Assembly: GCF_043641665.1 (NCBI RefSeq)
Contig: NC_092189.1
Span: 8,325,333-8,389,332, forward strand
From: Enoplosus armatus
Taxonomy: Eukaryota > Chordata > Actinopteri > Centrarchiformes > Enoplosidae
Length of the DNA: 64,000 nucleotides
Reading direction: 5' to 3'
Of this stretch, positions 25,721-41,700 are shown piece by piece. Under the pieces are notes generated by a model, which saw only the letters and a list, made by a program, of their open reading frames with translations, did no database searches and was not told the origin of the DNA. The translations under genes were made by a program, and so were the position numbers. How positions within the stretch are numbered: the stretch's first letter is position 1; the number at the start of each line of letters is the position of its first letter.

Positions 25721-26814
25721 CAGGGTTACGGTCAGTCAACTCTGGAAGTGGATTCTACTTTCGAAATGATGAAACACTGTTTAAGTGTTGTAACTACAGG
25801 ATTCATATGTAGTTTCCCTATGCAGAAGTGAATTGAGAACATATGTATAACTACCAGACACAGCCACAAAATCACCACTTTAAAAAAGGTATATAAGTGC
25901 TTCTTTATCATAGCTGTTGGGCTCATTTTAATTCTGGGGTTCGGTCTCAAATCTGTTTCAGGATTAGTTTGATTAGATGCTGCAGTTCCTATTTTAATAT
26001 TTCCATATATATCAATATTTCCAATGTAACTACAGTAGTTTCATTGGTGCAACAGCCTCAGTAAAACATTGTTCACCCTATTTAGGTCTTTCTAGTGTGA
26101 GCAAATACTTGCAAACACTGTACAGTATTGAGACGTTACAATGCCTGTTTCCTGTGAATTGATGGTGCAGGAGCTGCAGGATCTGAAGCAGGAGAAGCAG
26201 CAGCTGCAGCAGACATGTGAACAGCAGGAACAGGCTCTGCAGGAGATGGGACTGCATCTCAGCCAGTCAGTGCTACTGATTTTGTCAATTTGTTTATGAA
26301 CAAAGTGTATCATTTCATGTCATGAGGTTTTAGGGTTTCCTTTATATTTGTCAAAGGTCTAAACTTAAGATGGAGGACTTCAAGGAGGTCAACAAAGCTC
26401 TGAAGGTGAAACGTTAGGAATGGTGTGCTTGGACAATTGATGCTGTGTAATTTGAATAACAAAATCCTGAAAAGCCATATCTTATATGTTCATTGCTCCC
26501 ATCAGGGTCACGCCTGGCTGAAAGATGATGAGGCCACTCAGTGCAAGCAATGCCAGAAGGAGTTCTCCATTGCACGCAGAAAGGTAGGCTACTTTTTTGT
26601 CACATTTTATTAGTGCTTGTACATTCATCTTCACAGCAATGCGAATGAGCCATCCGTGTTTGTGTTACAGCACCACTGTAGAAACTGTGGAGACATCTAC
26701 TGCAACAGTTGTTCCGGTAACGAGCTGGCCTTGCCCTCCTTCCCTCGGCCAGTGCGGGTGTGTGATATGTGCCACTCCCTCCTGCTGCAGAGAAGCTCCT
26801 CCACACATTCTTGA
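21689..26814 (+). CDS. rufy1: RUN and FYVE domain-containing protein 1
   Basis: Endosomal effector (RABIP4 family) that binds small GTPases and PI3P on early endosomes. The 17 coding exons are 21689-22019, 22321-22500, 22614-22731, 22821-22922, 23253-23376, 23475-23536, 23673-23808, 24088-24189, 24278-24394, 24515-24682, 24769-24866, 24971-25090, 25544-25673, 26171-26265, 26357-26405, 26506-26583 and 26671-26814, giving 717 aa (human 708). The N-terminus is variable. A RUN domain spans about 120-285 (core [26 protein letters not shown]). A long coiled coil spans about 300-640 ([26 protein letters not shown]). The C-terminal FYVE zinc finger spans 645-710, with the RRKHHCRNCG phosphoinositide-binding motif and zinc cysteines 657, 660, 673, 676, 681, 684, 701 and 704. 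Several donors are of the GTCAG type. All junctions are in phase. Confidence 0.96.
25692..25721. repeat. (CA)n microsatellite beside RUFY1 exon 13 donor
   Basis: A CA run begins about 18 bases after the exon 13 donor (exon ends 25673) in the transcribed orientation. Confidence 0.95.
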
Positions 26815-27495
26815 CAAAACACCTGCAAGAGCTTTCCAACACCGCAAATACTCATCCACTATGATTTTTAACTACTAATGTCATCAAATCTTATGGAAAT
26901 GTGATTTGGTGTTCCATTTCCACCGTTACCTGAAATTCAGGAACATTAGTTCACCTGTATTAAATAAGGGGCCACCTTTTTAACACTGATGGGATGAGCT
27001 GACATACTTTATGCAGAGTGTATGTTAAGGAGCCTTTACTTAGAGTTTGAAATAGTTGTTTCTTTGGGCTGGAATAACATCAATTTGACTCTTTGGTACT
27101 TGATAAATTGACCATTATAAGGTGTGTAGTTTTTCTAATTCAAACCATGGATGTTGATTATGTTATCAAGGTTACTGCTGGTTTTCAGCTTCTGTTGAGA
27201 ATCATTTGTCTAGCTGGTTTATAGGAGAACACATGTACTTCACTTTGATATTGTTCAACTTGTCATGCATCTACTCTAACAATTTCTGCAGCTGTGGCCC
27301 CACCGCTGGATACATGCAAAATGTGTAAATGACTATAGAATGTTAACAAATTTAAACTATTTTAGAATGTATTATATAACAAGATTTTGTGGATTGTGTT
27401 AAATGCTACAAAGCCATTTTCTTAATTTGGGAATGGTGACCAAACATTTTTTAATCTAGATATTTGATAAATGAATAAAGCCTCCTGTTTTGCAA
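26815..27495 (+). other. RUFY1 3' untranslated region
   Basis: AT-rich sequence between the RUFY1 stop codon and the AATAAA at 27474-27479. No coding content is seen. The end is inferred from the hexamer. Confidence 0.65.
27474..27479 (+). terminator. RUFY1 polyadenylation signal
   Basis: AATAAA about 660 bases after the stop codon, the first canonical hexamer on this strand. Confidence 0.7.
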
Positions 27496-27525
27496 TGCTT
27501 GTTTCAATTAGATATTCCAGACTAG

Positions 27526-27531
27526 TTTATT
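27526..27531 (-). terminator. Candidate HNRNPH1 polyadenylation signal
   Basis: AATAAA on the minus strand, about 655 bases after the HNRNPH1 stop. It lies within 60 bases of the opposing RUFY1 signal. Confidence 0.5.
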
Positions 27532-28183
27532 CACTTTGTGCACAGGAAATACAAATAGCATTTGAAGCAGTAGAAACCTTCATGTCAGCAGATTGGAAAT
27601 TCACTTGCCATAGATACAGCCCTCATCCAGACAAAAGAAAAGCCCTATCAGCACTCACACCTTAAGAAAAACAAAACATGCTCTGAAGTGAAGTCAAATT
27701 CAGATTTTAACGGGAAATAAAAAAGGCTAAATACTACGTAGAAGATGAAACAAGGACTAAACATCAGAAGATAGACATTTTCTGATTTTTTTGTTCATGC
27801 ACTCAGACATTGAAATGTATGTTAAAGCCGCCAGCACATGATGAGTTAACCTTGAGGAACAGCCAGGTGCTTGCAGAACACAAAAACGGCACGCTTCCTG
27901 GTAATGAAAATTGAAAGCACGGTTCCTGTGATGTGTCAGATCTGTGAGGAATGGGGAAGACAAACAGCGCTTCTCTTTGACACTTCTTGTGACACCAGAT
28001 GATCTCACGTCTCTCCAAAGATCATCCACTTAAAAAAAATTACAAACCCTACCCCCTCAATATTTTCAAAACAACCTCGCCTGACCCTACCCTATGTTCA
28101 CTAGGTGAGACTTACATTTCCAGTCCTTCCAGCAAAATGCTGAGTTAAAAAAACACATCAAATTAAGGGAGGAAAAAAAAAAT
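27532..28183 (-). other. HNRNPH1 3' untranslated region
   Basis: Sequence between the HNRNPH1 stop (TAG, 28186-28184) and the candidate poly(A) signal. No splice-bounded coding segment is seen. Confidence 0.55.
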
Positions 28184-32012
<3,829 letters not shown>

Positions 32013-33300
32013 GACTGGTCACAATCCCTGGAGAAAAACACCCCACTATTATTCAGTCTTTAAGTATGAGAAATTAGCACATACTATACAGATAATGTAT
32101 TCAACTCAGAAGTCACTAGTGCCAGTAGAGGGAGGCAGTATGGCTACAATCTTCTGTGGTGGTGTTTATCCTGATTGTAATCAAGTTTCTGCACTTTTTG
32201 TCATTTAGTGTTCAAACATTCATGTCCTAAATTTTAGTGCATCTCTGTTCCACTTCCACAAGCACTTTTCTCCGTGTCCCTGCTTCACCTAACATTCACT
32301 ACTCTAATATACAATTACACTGTGTCTCCATGTGCCAGTAAATCCCAAGAACACTGCAATTTTTATCCTACTTTTATGGAATATACTGATGTTTTTAATT
32401 AATTCCCACACGTGCAAGTGTACCACATTAGTGAAATTGGCTGTGGTATTGTTTGGACTAGTACATTTTACTTTCTACACTTAATGCTAAACGTATAAAT
32501 CTATCATTTCTACTTTCAACGAGGCAACACAGTCGTATTTGGAGTTTGCTTGGACCAAGGTAAGTAAATGTGAATTAGCTTAGTTGGCAGTGCCATCTTG
32601 AGGCAGTTTGCCGGTAGTAAATCAAAATTCTCGAAATAGTGGCTTTTCCCTGCTACAAAGAATGTTGTTGTCTATAACATAAATTGCAGACAATTGTCAC
32701 AAGTACCTTATTATCTGCTAAGGCGACCACTTCTTAAAAAGCGTGAACTCGGAGTCGTTCTCAGCTAGCTAACGTTAGCGACTCAACAATGTGTCGCTAA
32801 GCTACTTTCATTCGACAATATTATACGGTGGTGAAGCTTTTTGATAAATGTTTGAGAGTTCGCAGAATCCAAATCACCAATTACTAATTAACGACCTCGT
32901 TTAATTTCGACAGGGTGCATGGCCTTCTGCACGCTCACTATACCGCACCCAGACACAAGAACAAAAGCGGCCTTCTCAGTCGGCGCCATATTATTAGCAG
33001 GAACAGCAAGCTAGCTTTCACGCAAGCCTTCGCTAACTAATGGTATTATAATACAATCTGGTATACATACCGCTAGCTATGTTATGCTATGATGGTAAGC
33101 AAACTTGGCATTGCGTTTTGGTAAAGCAAATTAAACGATAGCGGCACTCATCAATTTACCTGATTCAAATGTAGATACAACACGCCGGAGTATGTATGAC
33201 CAGACCTGCGTGATGAAGCTGAAACCTAGCACTGGGTTGCCAGAACTCCCCAACCACCCCCCTTTCAGGAACTACAAAACGACGCACTTTCGCATTAGTT
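32013..33300 (-). other. HNRNPH1 5' UTR exons and first intron (inferred)
   Basis: A pyrimidine-rich acceptor (TTTTTCTCCAG) lies 15 bases before the start codon, so the leader is spliced. A matching donor ATCAG|GTAAAT ends a non-coding exon at 33160, giving an intron 33159-32028. The transcript start is not defined but should lie between 33160 and about 33480. Confidence 0.55.
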
Positions 33301-33493
33301 CCAAACTGCAACACAATCACGTTATTCAACATGACCAAACATTTTAAATATATTTATAACCAATATCAGTATCTTGCTGTGTTTTGAATTGCATCGAAAT
33401 CCAAGAATCTCAAGTTTGTTTAATGCCTGTAATAGCTTAAAATTGACAGAAAATGTGGGTTTTTTAAACAAACCTGGCAATCCCGGCTGAATA

Positions 33494-33553
33494 ACCAATC
33501 GGCTCCGACTGGCCTGCGTCCACGCCCAAAAATGATGACGTTGCCGCCATTGG
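33494..33553 (-). promoter_or_regulatory. CCAAT/CRE cluster upstream of HNRNPH1
   Basis: Within 60 bases there are CCAAT at 33495-33499, a TGACGT CRE half-site at 33536-33541 and a CCAAT on the minus strand at 33549-33553. They lie upstream of the inferred first exon of HNRNPH1 and fit a housekeeping promoter. Confidence 0.45.
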
Positions 33554-35500
33554 CCCTGACTAGTCGGATGGCTTCTCCTGGCCTTCAAATCCAAGAAACC
33601 CTGATTACAATGGTCAACAACTAACTTGTAATGCTTTTCAGCCTCTGTTAAAACAGAATATATGTACTGCAAAGGCAATATTTCACAACAAGGCCAAACT
33701 GAGCTCATTCTTATCAAAGCCAACTCAAAACATACGGACAAACACTACATGATACTAAAGCCCATTTAATAACACAACTCAACCAACAGCAAATCACAAT
33801 AGATATTTGAGTTTTTGGGATGATCATAATGTGTAACAGTAACCTAGATAACGTACGATTATTTAGGTGTCTTGTTGGAACCAGAGTAGCAAGCCTAGGC
33901 TGCTGGTTTTGGTGACAACTGTGAATGAAAGATCACTAGTTTCAAATACGGGCAGGAGAAATGAATAAGCAGCTAATCCAATATGTTGGTGGGGTGACAG
34001 CCCAAAAGTAATAAAAGGAAGCCATGTGTAAGTAACTTGTTGTAATTGGTGAACTCTTAGTAAGGATTTGAGCAGAAGAAGTTTCCCTTCTTTCAAAAGT
34101 CCCCTTTAGCAAGACACTTTACCTCCTCCTGCATTATTAGAGAGGCTGTTTAGCAGCCAATGGCAAGACACTATATCAATGGTCAGCTCCAGGAATGAAT
34201 GAATTAATCTGTCTGAGGTAACATGCATATTAAACTATATATAAGAGTATATAGTTAGAATTGGCACTGCCTGGATCATCTACAATATTAAAATACTGCT
34301 TGGTCCTTATTAATTAATCATTAATTTCACATTTTACAGTACATTTATTTTTGATTAATAGGTAAATTTAAGGTTTACTTTTACATTAGCAAACTTTCAA
34401 GTGCAGGAGTTCTTACAGAGTGTTTCTATCCTACAATATTGCTGCTTATTACTTATGTTAAGGATCCAAATAAGTCTTCCAATACTGGTCCATGTATGAA
34501 TATGAAGCACACAATGCTGAAAAAGAACATGGATGGTCACACATGATAATTATATAGATAATCAAACATTGTGTCAGTTTGATACAGTTTACTGCAAAAA
34601 GCATGAGACATCATTTTTTGTGTTGTTATCCTGTGTTTTAAGTCTCACAGAATTCAGTTGCATATTCATTTTCAAGATACATCACCCACATCCTAGGAGG
34701 AGTACTAATAATATATAAAGAGTAAAGGCATTCTAGTGAGGCAGGTCTTACTCAAGACCAATTGGTTGTCTTGGTTCATGATGGACAGGTGCCTGAAGTC
34801 AGGGGTAATTCTGCAAAGTTCAAACCAAACATTCAGCGGGGTCCAGGTTAAGACTTTTAAATGTGTGAATACTTGTGAGCACCGGAGAGCCACTTCAAGG
34901 AAGTGCTTATGCCTCAGTGGTTGATTTTTGTGGGTGAAGTCACTGGTGAAACTCATCTGTGTTTTGATCCCCAAGTTACCTAAGCAATAGGTTGGGTTAT
35001 ATCATGGGATTGTGTGTTACTTGTTTGCAGCAATCTACTGACATATGTAGGCAGCTAATTTTAAATAAGTGTAATTATGATCCAGTGGTCATCTTGTTTT
35101 TTTTCTCATTTTTCTGTGTGCAGGTGTGTTTTGTCTCATATCATTGACTCTAAAAAAAGATCTCCCATTATTTCCTCTAATTTTAATCTTATTCATACTC
35201 ACTAACACATTAAAGTAATAAATATCAGTAAATGTAATTTGTGAGGCTCAGTATACACTGATATTCATTATAATTTAAATAAATCACATTAAATGAGTGG
35301 TTAAAATTTACAACACGTACCAAAATACTCTCACTGTAGTCCTTCTATTCATGTGATTTCCCAATAAGAGTTTACATGAACTAGTAAAGCTAGCTACCAG
35401 TTAAGTTGGCCTACCATGTCATGTCTTGACGTTCGTTCTACAGCCTCGTGATATTGGTAAACCTAACATGACGTTGCGGTCTAGTGTTTGACAAGCATTA
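33554..35500. other. Intergenic region between divergent HNRNPH1 and ANKHD1
   Basis: AT-rich. No supported gene and no recognisable protein in any frame. A diverged 'TTTAGCAAGACACTTTA' fragment near 34105-34122 may be a relic of the common fish repeat seen near 17.2 kb. Confidence 0.45.
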
Positions 35501-35507
35501 ACTTTGA

Positions 35508-35543
35508 CCAATTGAAAACAGAGCTTTTCCCTGCTAAACCAAT
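35508..35543 (+). promoter_or_regulatory. Twin CCAAT boxes upstream of ANKHD1
   Basis: CCAAT occurs at 35508-35512 and 35539-35543, about 230-260 bases before the ANKHD1 start codon. Transcription start is inferred near 35600, not shown. Confidence 0.45.
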
Positions 35544-35771
35544 AGGGTTATTAGGATTTCCTACAGAGGCGGTCTTTCTGAGAAACAGTGCGTATCGGGT
35601 TAGGTTGTTAGAAAGTTAATGGCTGGGGGAAAGAGATCCTCCTCAACCCTCGCTTCGGGAGAGTTTCTGGATTCCCTGAAGTAAAATCACGCAAATATCC
35701 TAAAAGAAAGAGCCTGGACGGACGTTTAAGTCAACAACTAGCTCGCTAACACACGTATCGTGAACATAAGT

Positions 35772-38700
35772 ATGCAGGATGCAGTAGCCGGGACGGCAAT
35801 GCTGACGGACGGCTTCGAGGACGAGATTGACTCGGTGACTCCTCGCTCCCCAGTGGCAGGGATGGGGGTAGGAGCGACACCAGGAGGAGTCGGACTAGGG
35901 GGCATTGGGATTGGTGTAGGTGGAAAGAAAGTACGTTTGTACGGCGAACCAGGCGGCCCTGCAGCAGAAAGACTGGATTTCAAACTAGCGGCCGCGGCCG
36001 TCCTCTCCTCGGGTCCAGGATCCGGCAGCGACGAAGACGAGGTTTCAGAGGTAGCTACGCTAAGCTAAGCTAGTTAGCTAAGCCTAACCAGAGAGCTAGG
36101 CAACATTCCTCTCCTAGCGCGAGCTGGCTGCTAGCTAGCGAATTAGCTCGCATTTGGCAACCACCCCCTCCCAGGCCGCTGAAATTACGTAAAATAAACC
36201 AGCACTTTAATCGAATAACACATCTTGCCAGTTCAGATGCTTATGGAGTGTCGTGATGTCGATAATGTTTGGTGAGACACAAGCAGTTGTTCACGCTAAG
36301 CGGCTGAAATGTTTTATTTATGCAGCGCAGGCTGTGACCACGGCCTAGCTCGGGTGGAAGCGAAGACGGCCTCGTTCGGTGCTGTCGTCTCGCAACACCC
36401 ATCACAAGTTTGCAGCTCTTCCAACAGCTTTCCAGCCACAGCAAATGGAAGATGCCCGTAAACCCACGGACGTACACGGCCAGCTAACTATCTGCCATTT
36501 CGTAGCCGTGGTGCAATTACGTCACTTTTCCAAATCATGTAAATTAAGTTCGATCGTCCCTGAGCTAACTTTTCGATGCGTTTAAATCATGCTTTTCCTC
36601 GCGGAACAACTGGAATTTTCGACAATCGGTGTTGTCAAATAAACCAGCTGGGTTTTTTCATCTTTTAGTCTATGTTGGTCAGATAGCTACCACCACTTTG
36701 TCAACTTGATTTGCGTTGTCACAATTGAGAGCAGCTAGAGTTCATGTTGAGAAGTGTCCAACTTTCCATGTGCTGGCACTCGCACACGGGGACAGGTGTA
36801 AAGGCATCTCCTCCTCAGCTAAACATACTTTAGCTCTGATGGATGCATAGATTATACAAAATATTTGTCTCCACGGCGCAAATTTGATATGCCACCCAAA
36901 AATCACTTTCCCAGATGACAATGTGTCAAAACCACCTCATAGGGGATTTTGACAAAATAATCAAAAGGTTACTTGTCAGACGTACTAAATGCCATGTCAT
37001 AACAAAACTATTTTTATTGCACGTCTTGTCTAATGTGAGCTGCCAGCTTAAAGATATTAAGACTATCAGCCATACTATTGTCATGTAATTGAGTTATATC
37101 GTATGACTGCAGCAGACACAGGAATGGATCTTGTCAGACTGCTAGATGGTAACTATATGATTTGCAAAAACCTATCAAAGGTCTCAGTTTAATGACGTTT
37201 TCATGATAACAAAATATTAATTGTCATCTAAAAGGTGATGCGGTATTTACTGCCAGAAACACTGTCATCAAGGAGTTGGGTCTGGGTGGAACTGGCACCA
37301 CTGAGCAATGCACATTACCTGTTGAGCTGTCTCTATATTATACTTTAGTGATATCTGACCAAAGGGGTATCTGTCTGAAACATACTACAGCCATGACAGT
37401 TGGACAAGTAAGGATGTCAGCTGATACCAATGTCAATATAGCCTTACCGTTTCTGTCTGAGCATCAGCTGTGTAGTAGCAGAAGGAGAAAATGGCAAGTT
37501 TGACTATTACATCTCGGGCAGTTTAATTGAATCAAATTGCAAATGTATGGCCTCCGTGTTTCTTCACTTGCCCAGCCTACTATATGAGCCTGAAAGGGAG
37601 TGTTTGTTGTGGTGTTTTACTCCAGTGGAGAACTCGCTGCTCTGGGCAGTAGCTAAAATCTGAGCCCCAGGATTAAGCAGATGCCATTCTAGGCCTTTGC
37701 AGCTCTCTGGATACCAACACTCTGGGAACTGTAGTTCATTAATAGTGAAGACTGATGTCCATTGTTGATTTATAAAGGCTGTCGTAGAACTACATCCCCC
37801 ATGGGTTGTTGTGCTCTGCGTTCCCATCGTATAGCTGAATTCCTCCACATTGCTGAATGCTGACTCTCTCCCAACATTTGCACTCTGGGCCAGGCCCAGA
37901 AAGCCTGCTGCAGCTTATGGATGGACACAGACAGAGATTGTTACTTTTGTCAAAGGTTGTTTTGCAAAATGTTGAATGCCAGTAATTTGTTCTAAAGTCA
38001 TAGGTAGGCTGTTTGCCCAAGTTAGTTGTAATGATTGTCATATTTGTCATTTTCAGTATAGCTAATGTATACAGCTGATCTACTATACAGGGTAAATGAT
38101 TGACTTAAACATTTCATAAGACAGTACAATGTTTGGTAGACAAGTGTTTTTTTACTTAAGATCTTTTAATGTGTAGTTTTAAATTGCCGTCTGTACAGAC
38201 TACTAGATGAGGCTAGTTTTGAGATTCATTCCACCTGTGTACCAAAATATGTCATGAGTAGTTTCCACAACTACCTGTGGTACAACTAGTAAGTTATTCT
38301 GAAGATACAATGTGTGACTCAAATACCTCTCAAATTTGAAACGCAGGAATCGAACCAGCTGTTAGTCTGAAAATGACTAAATATAAACAAGTTAGATTTA
38401 AGATTTTTTATGGCTTGTGGTGTTTGTTTACATTAATAATTGTTTTCTGATGTGTTTATATTGTTTTACATCAGTATTGTTAAAATAGAGAAAAACAGGC
38501 CTCTGTTTTTAATTGTGATCAGATGAAAAATAATTTCACGTACGTTTTACTCTTAGTTTTGTTAATTATGTTGACTCACTTGGGGTGTTTTGGAAGAATA
38601 TAATGTTTGTAATACAGACTGTATTACAACCAGCCAACAGGGCCAAAGCTCAGGTATGAGACTGCGGTGCTCTACTTGGGCAGCTGACTCTCAGCTGAAT

Positions 38701-41700
38701 CTCTCCATGTGTGCAGGAGTTATAATTCCACTTCCTGTGCTTTGACTCTCTGATCCCTGTGCTCCTTTTTGCTTTCCCTCTGTTGAAAGAAACAGTAAAT
38801 AAACAAGCGTGCCTGGTCTTTTTATAGGTGGTGTATTTGGGTGTCTGTGGCCACTTCTATACAGAATAATAGAAACAATAAGTGATTTATGAAGAAGCAA
38901 CATAATACAAATAATAATAATACACTTTCTCATGAGTTATTCTTTGTGTACTATTTCACAAATACTGGTCAAGCTCTAGACGTAATGTAAAATACAGTTG
39001 TTGACCAGGGATTAACATGAAAACAGCTGTCAAAGTGCAAATTATTCCTCTTTTACCCTCCTCTCTGTACTTCTTCCAGGTGGAGTCATTCATCTTGGAC
39101 CAGGAGGACCTGGATAACCCCATCATGAAGACAGCGTCAGAGTTGCTTTTGTCCAGCGCCACAGATGGAGTAGATTTGAGGACTGTTGATCCAGAGACAC
39201 AGGCCCGACTTGAAGCTCTGCTGGAAGCTGCAGGTACGACTGCTTTGTAATTATGCTTAAGACTTGACACTTGCTCATCCGTACTTGACCAGTACCTCAG
39301 TGGCCACACCTATTTTGCTCCAACCAGTCTGAATTTGTGCTCTAACATAGTAACTTAAAGTGAAAAAAAAATAAAACTACATCTTTATGCCTCACCTTTT
39401 CCCTCTATCCCTTTCAATTCCCAACAAAAGTTGAGGTCTTAGTTTTGTTTAAGGCCTAAGGCTAAAATGGCAGTAAAGAGAACCTGCCGGTTCTGCAAGT
39501 GTCATATCAACGCATAGTTTGAAAGTGATTTGGGTAAATTAGTTTGATAAGAACTTGTAATCTAGGTGTAAGAAGGTCTGTGTAGATTAATTCATTAGAG
39601 CTGGGTGTCCTGGCCTCGTTTGGGCTTATGAACATTACCAGGCAGATTAACGCTGCAACGCGCTTGAGCCTCCACAGCATGCAGAGAGCCTGTGTTGAAC
39701 GGCTAATGGCTAATCTCATTCTATTCCCCTTTCTCCCTGACTAGTCGGTACAGAAGAGATGACAATTTGCATTATCTGTTTGCTTAAGATCTGTTACAGA
39801 TAGTATAATAAACGTAATGATGATGATAATAATAATACGTTTAATGTTTTCTTACAATGATTTGTGAGGTGTCCTGTAGTGTTTTGCATAGTATTAGCAG
39901 AGAGACGAGTGTCGCTTGTGATGGTTGTGGCAGGGAGATTTGGACAGCCTCTCCTTCATTCCTTGCGTGAACAAAGTAGCCAAATATCAGGCCTGTCAAG
40001 ACCATCAACAGGAAGATGCCAAGCGTCTGGTGATGTTTGTGGGTTGTAGACTTGGTAATTGACTAATTGCAAATGATTTGAAACCAAATATGTTTAATAT
40101 GATGACTTTGTATGAGTGTATTTTAATTTACAGTACATTTTAGACCCCTAAAATCTGGGGATTATGTATGAACAATTCCCACATTGTTAATCTGATGTGG
40201 ATGTATATACCTTCAAATTAAAGCTGGTTTTCTAGTTTTAATCTAGGCCAAGGTTAGGCTACGTGTGCACTGTGCAGCTGGAATTTTTCTATATATATAT
40301 ATATTAAATATCAGCAGATAGTCGATATTGTGATCTGACAATTCTTTGAATAATGTCACTTACAAATTGCCTTTATAAAGCCTGTTGTAAGTGTTGTAAA
40401 GAGACTATTAATGCCCAGAAGACCAAAATACAGCAAATGCAAGATGTAAAACAAGGCATACATGGATTATTAATGAAAGCAACTGATACTGCTAACCATA
40501 CTTGGTTGACCTTGGGCTAATATCTTCTATTCTCTAGTTAGTAAAGCTGTAGTGTGATGAGAAAAAATGTGTGCAAAACCTAATCAACATGAACTATAAA
40601 AAACTTAAATCTGAAAATGGACATAATGATCATTGAAGATAGCACAAGCCTTCCTCAGAGCGGAGTTGTCTATTACACTCAATATACACCTGCACAATCT
40701 ATTGCAATTCAATACAACAGCTCTGCCATAAATCTGACCTTTTACAAAGTTATTGTTAACTGTTGAGTTATTGTTGACGTTAAAAGTGTAAATTCAATTA
40801 TACGTTTATTACTGAGGTCATAGTTAAAGATGGTGTTGCACTGGACTACATTATATTTAAAGGTGTTTTTTTGAGGAAGGCCAGAATATTAGAAACACTT
40901 CTCAATATAATACAACACCATCATTAACTATGACCTCAATACTACAACATATAATTGAATTAACCCCTATGTGTCAAAAAACCTGAACATTGTAGGCATC
41001 ATAAAAGTGGACTTTATGGCATAACAGTTGTATTGAATTGTTTTAGATTGTACAGGTGTATCTAATAAAGTGCCCCAGTGTATATAACGGTCATTGTTTT
41101 AGCTTATAATGACCTTTTCCGATTTTTAATGCCAAAACATGAAAGTTTTTAGTCTGTTGTTATTGCCCTGCAAGCTTAAACCAAGGGACGTCTGTATCTA
41201 TGGATCAATTGCTTGGTTGATGTGCACGTTTAGACTAACATGCTCCTTTTAAGAATTATGTCTGAAAGTGATGAAAAGTTTCTTTCAGAAGGCTGAATAT
41301 GCGGAGGTCTCCCTGGCCCGATTTTTGGTAACTTTTGTAACAATCCAGTGGTCATGTTGCTTTCTGCAGGGACTGGTCAGGTGTGCATAGGTGTGAAAAT
41401 GGGCTTAAAACGAGTGCCAATAGGCAGCATGTTGGAAAAGAGATGAAAAGTGTGACAGAAATTGGCATCAAGTTCTGAACAACAGCCAGGGAAGTGATAT
41501 ACCAATAGACAGGCTCTCCCTACCCCAATGCTTCTACTTGTAACCCCCTAACACACAAACACCATGATCACAAAAAATAAGCATTTGATAACATAAAAAA
41601 ATACTTTCAATGGGTTTAAAAACTAATAATGTTGTACATTGTACATGTTTGTAAGGCCTCAAGGGTACAAACAGTGCACTTCGGGGGGTATATTTGAAAG

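Noticed and set aside
33322..33741. 139-codon minus-strand frame upstream of HNRNPH1
   Set aside because: No recognisable family. It spans the likely HNRNPH1 promoter with its CCAAT and CRE sites, so it is more probably promoter DNA.
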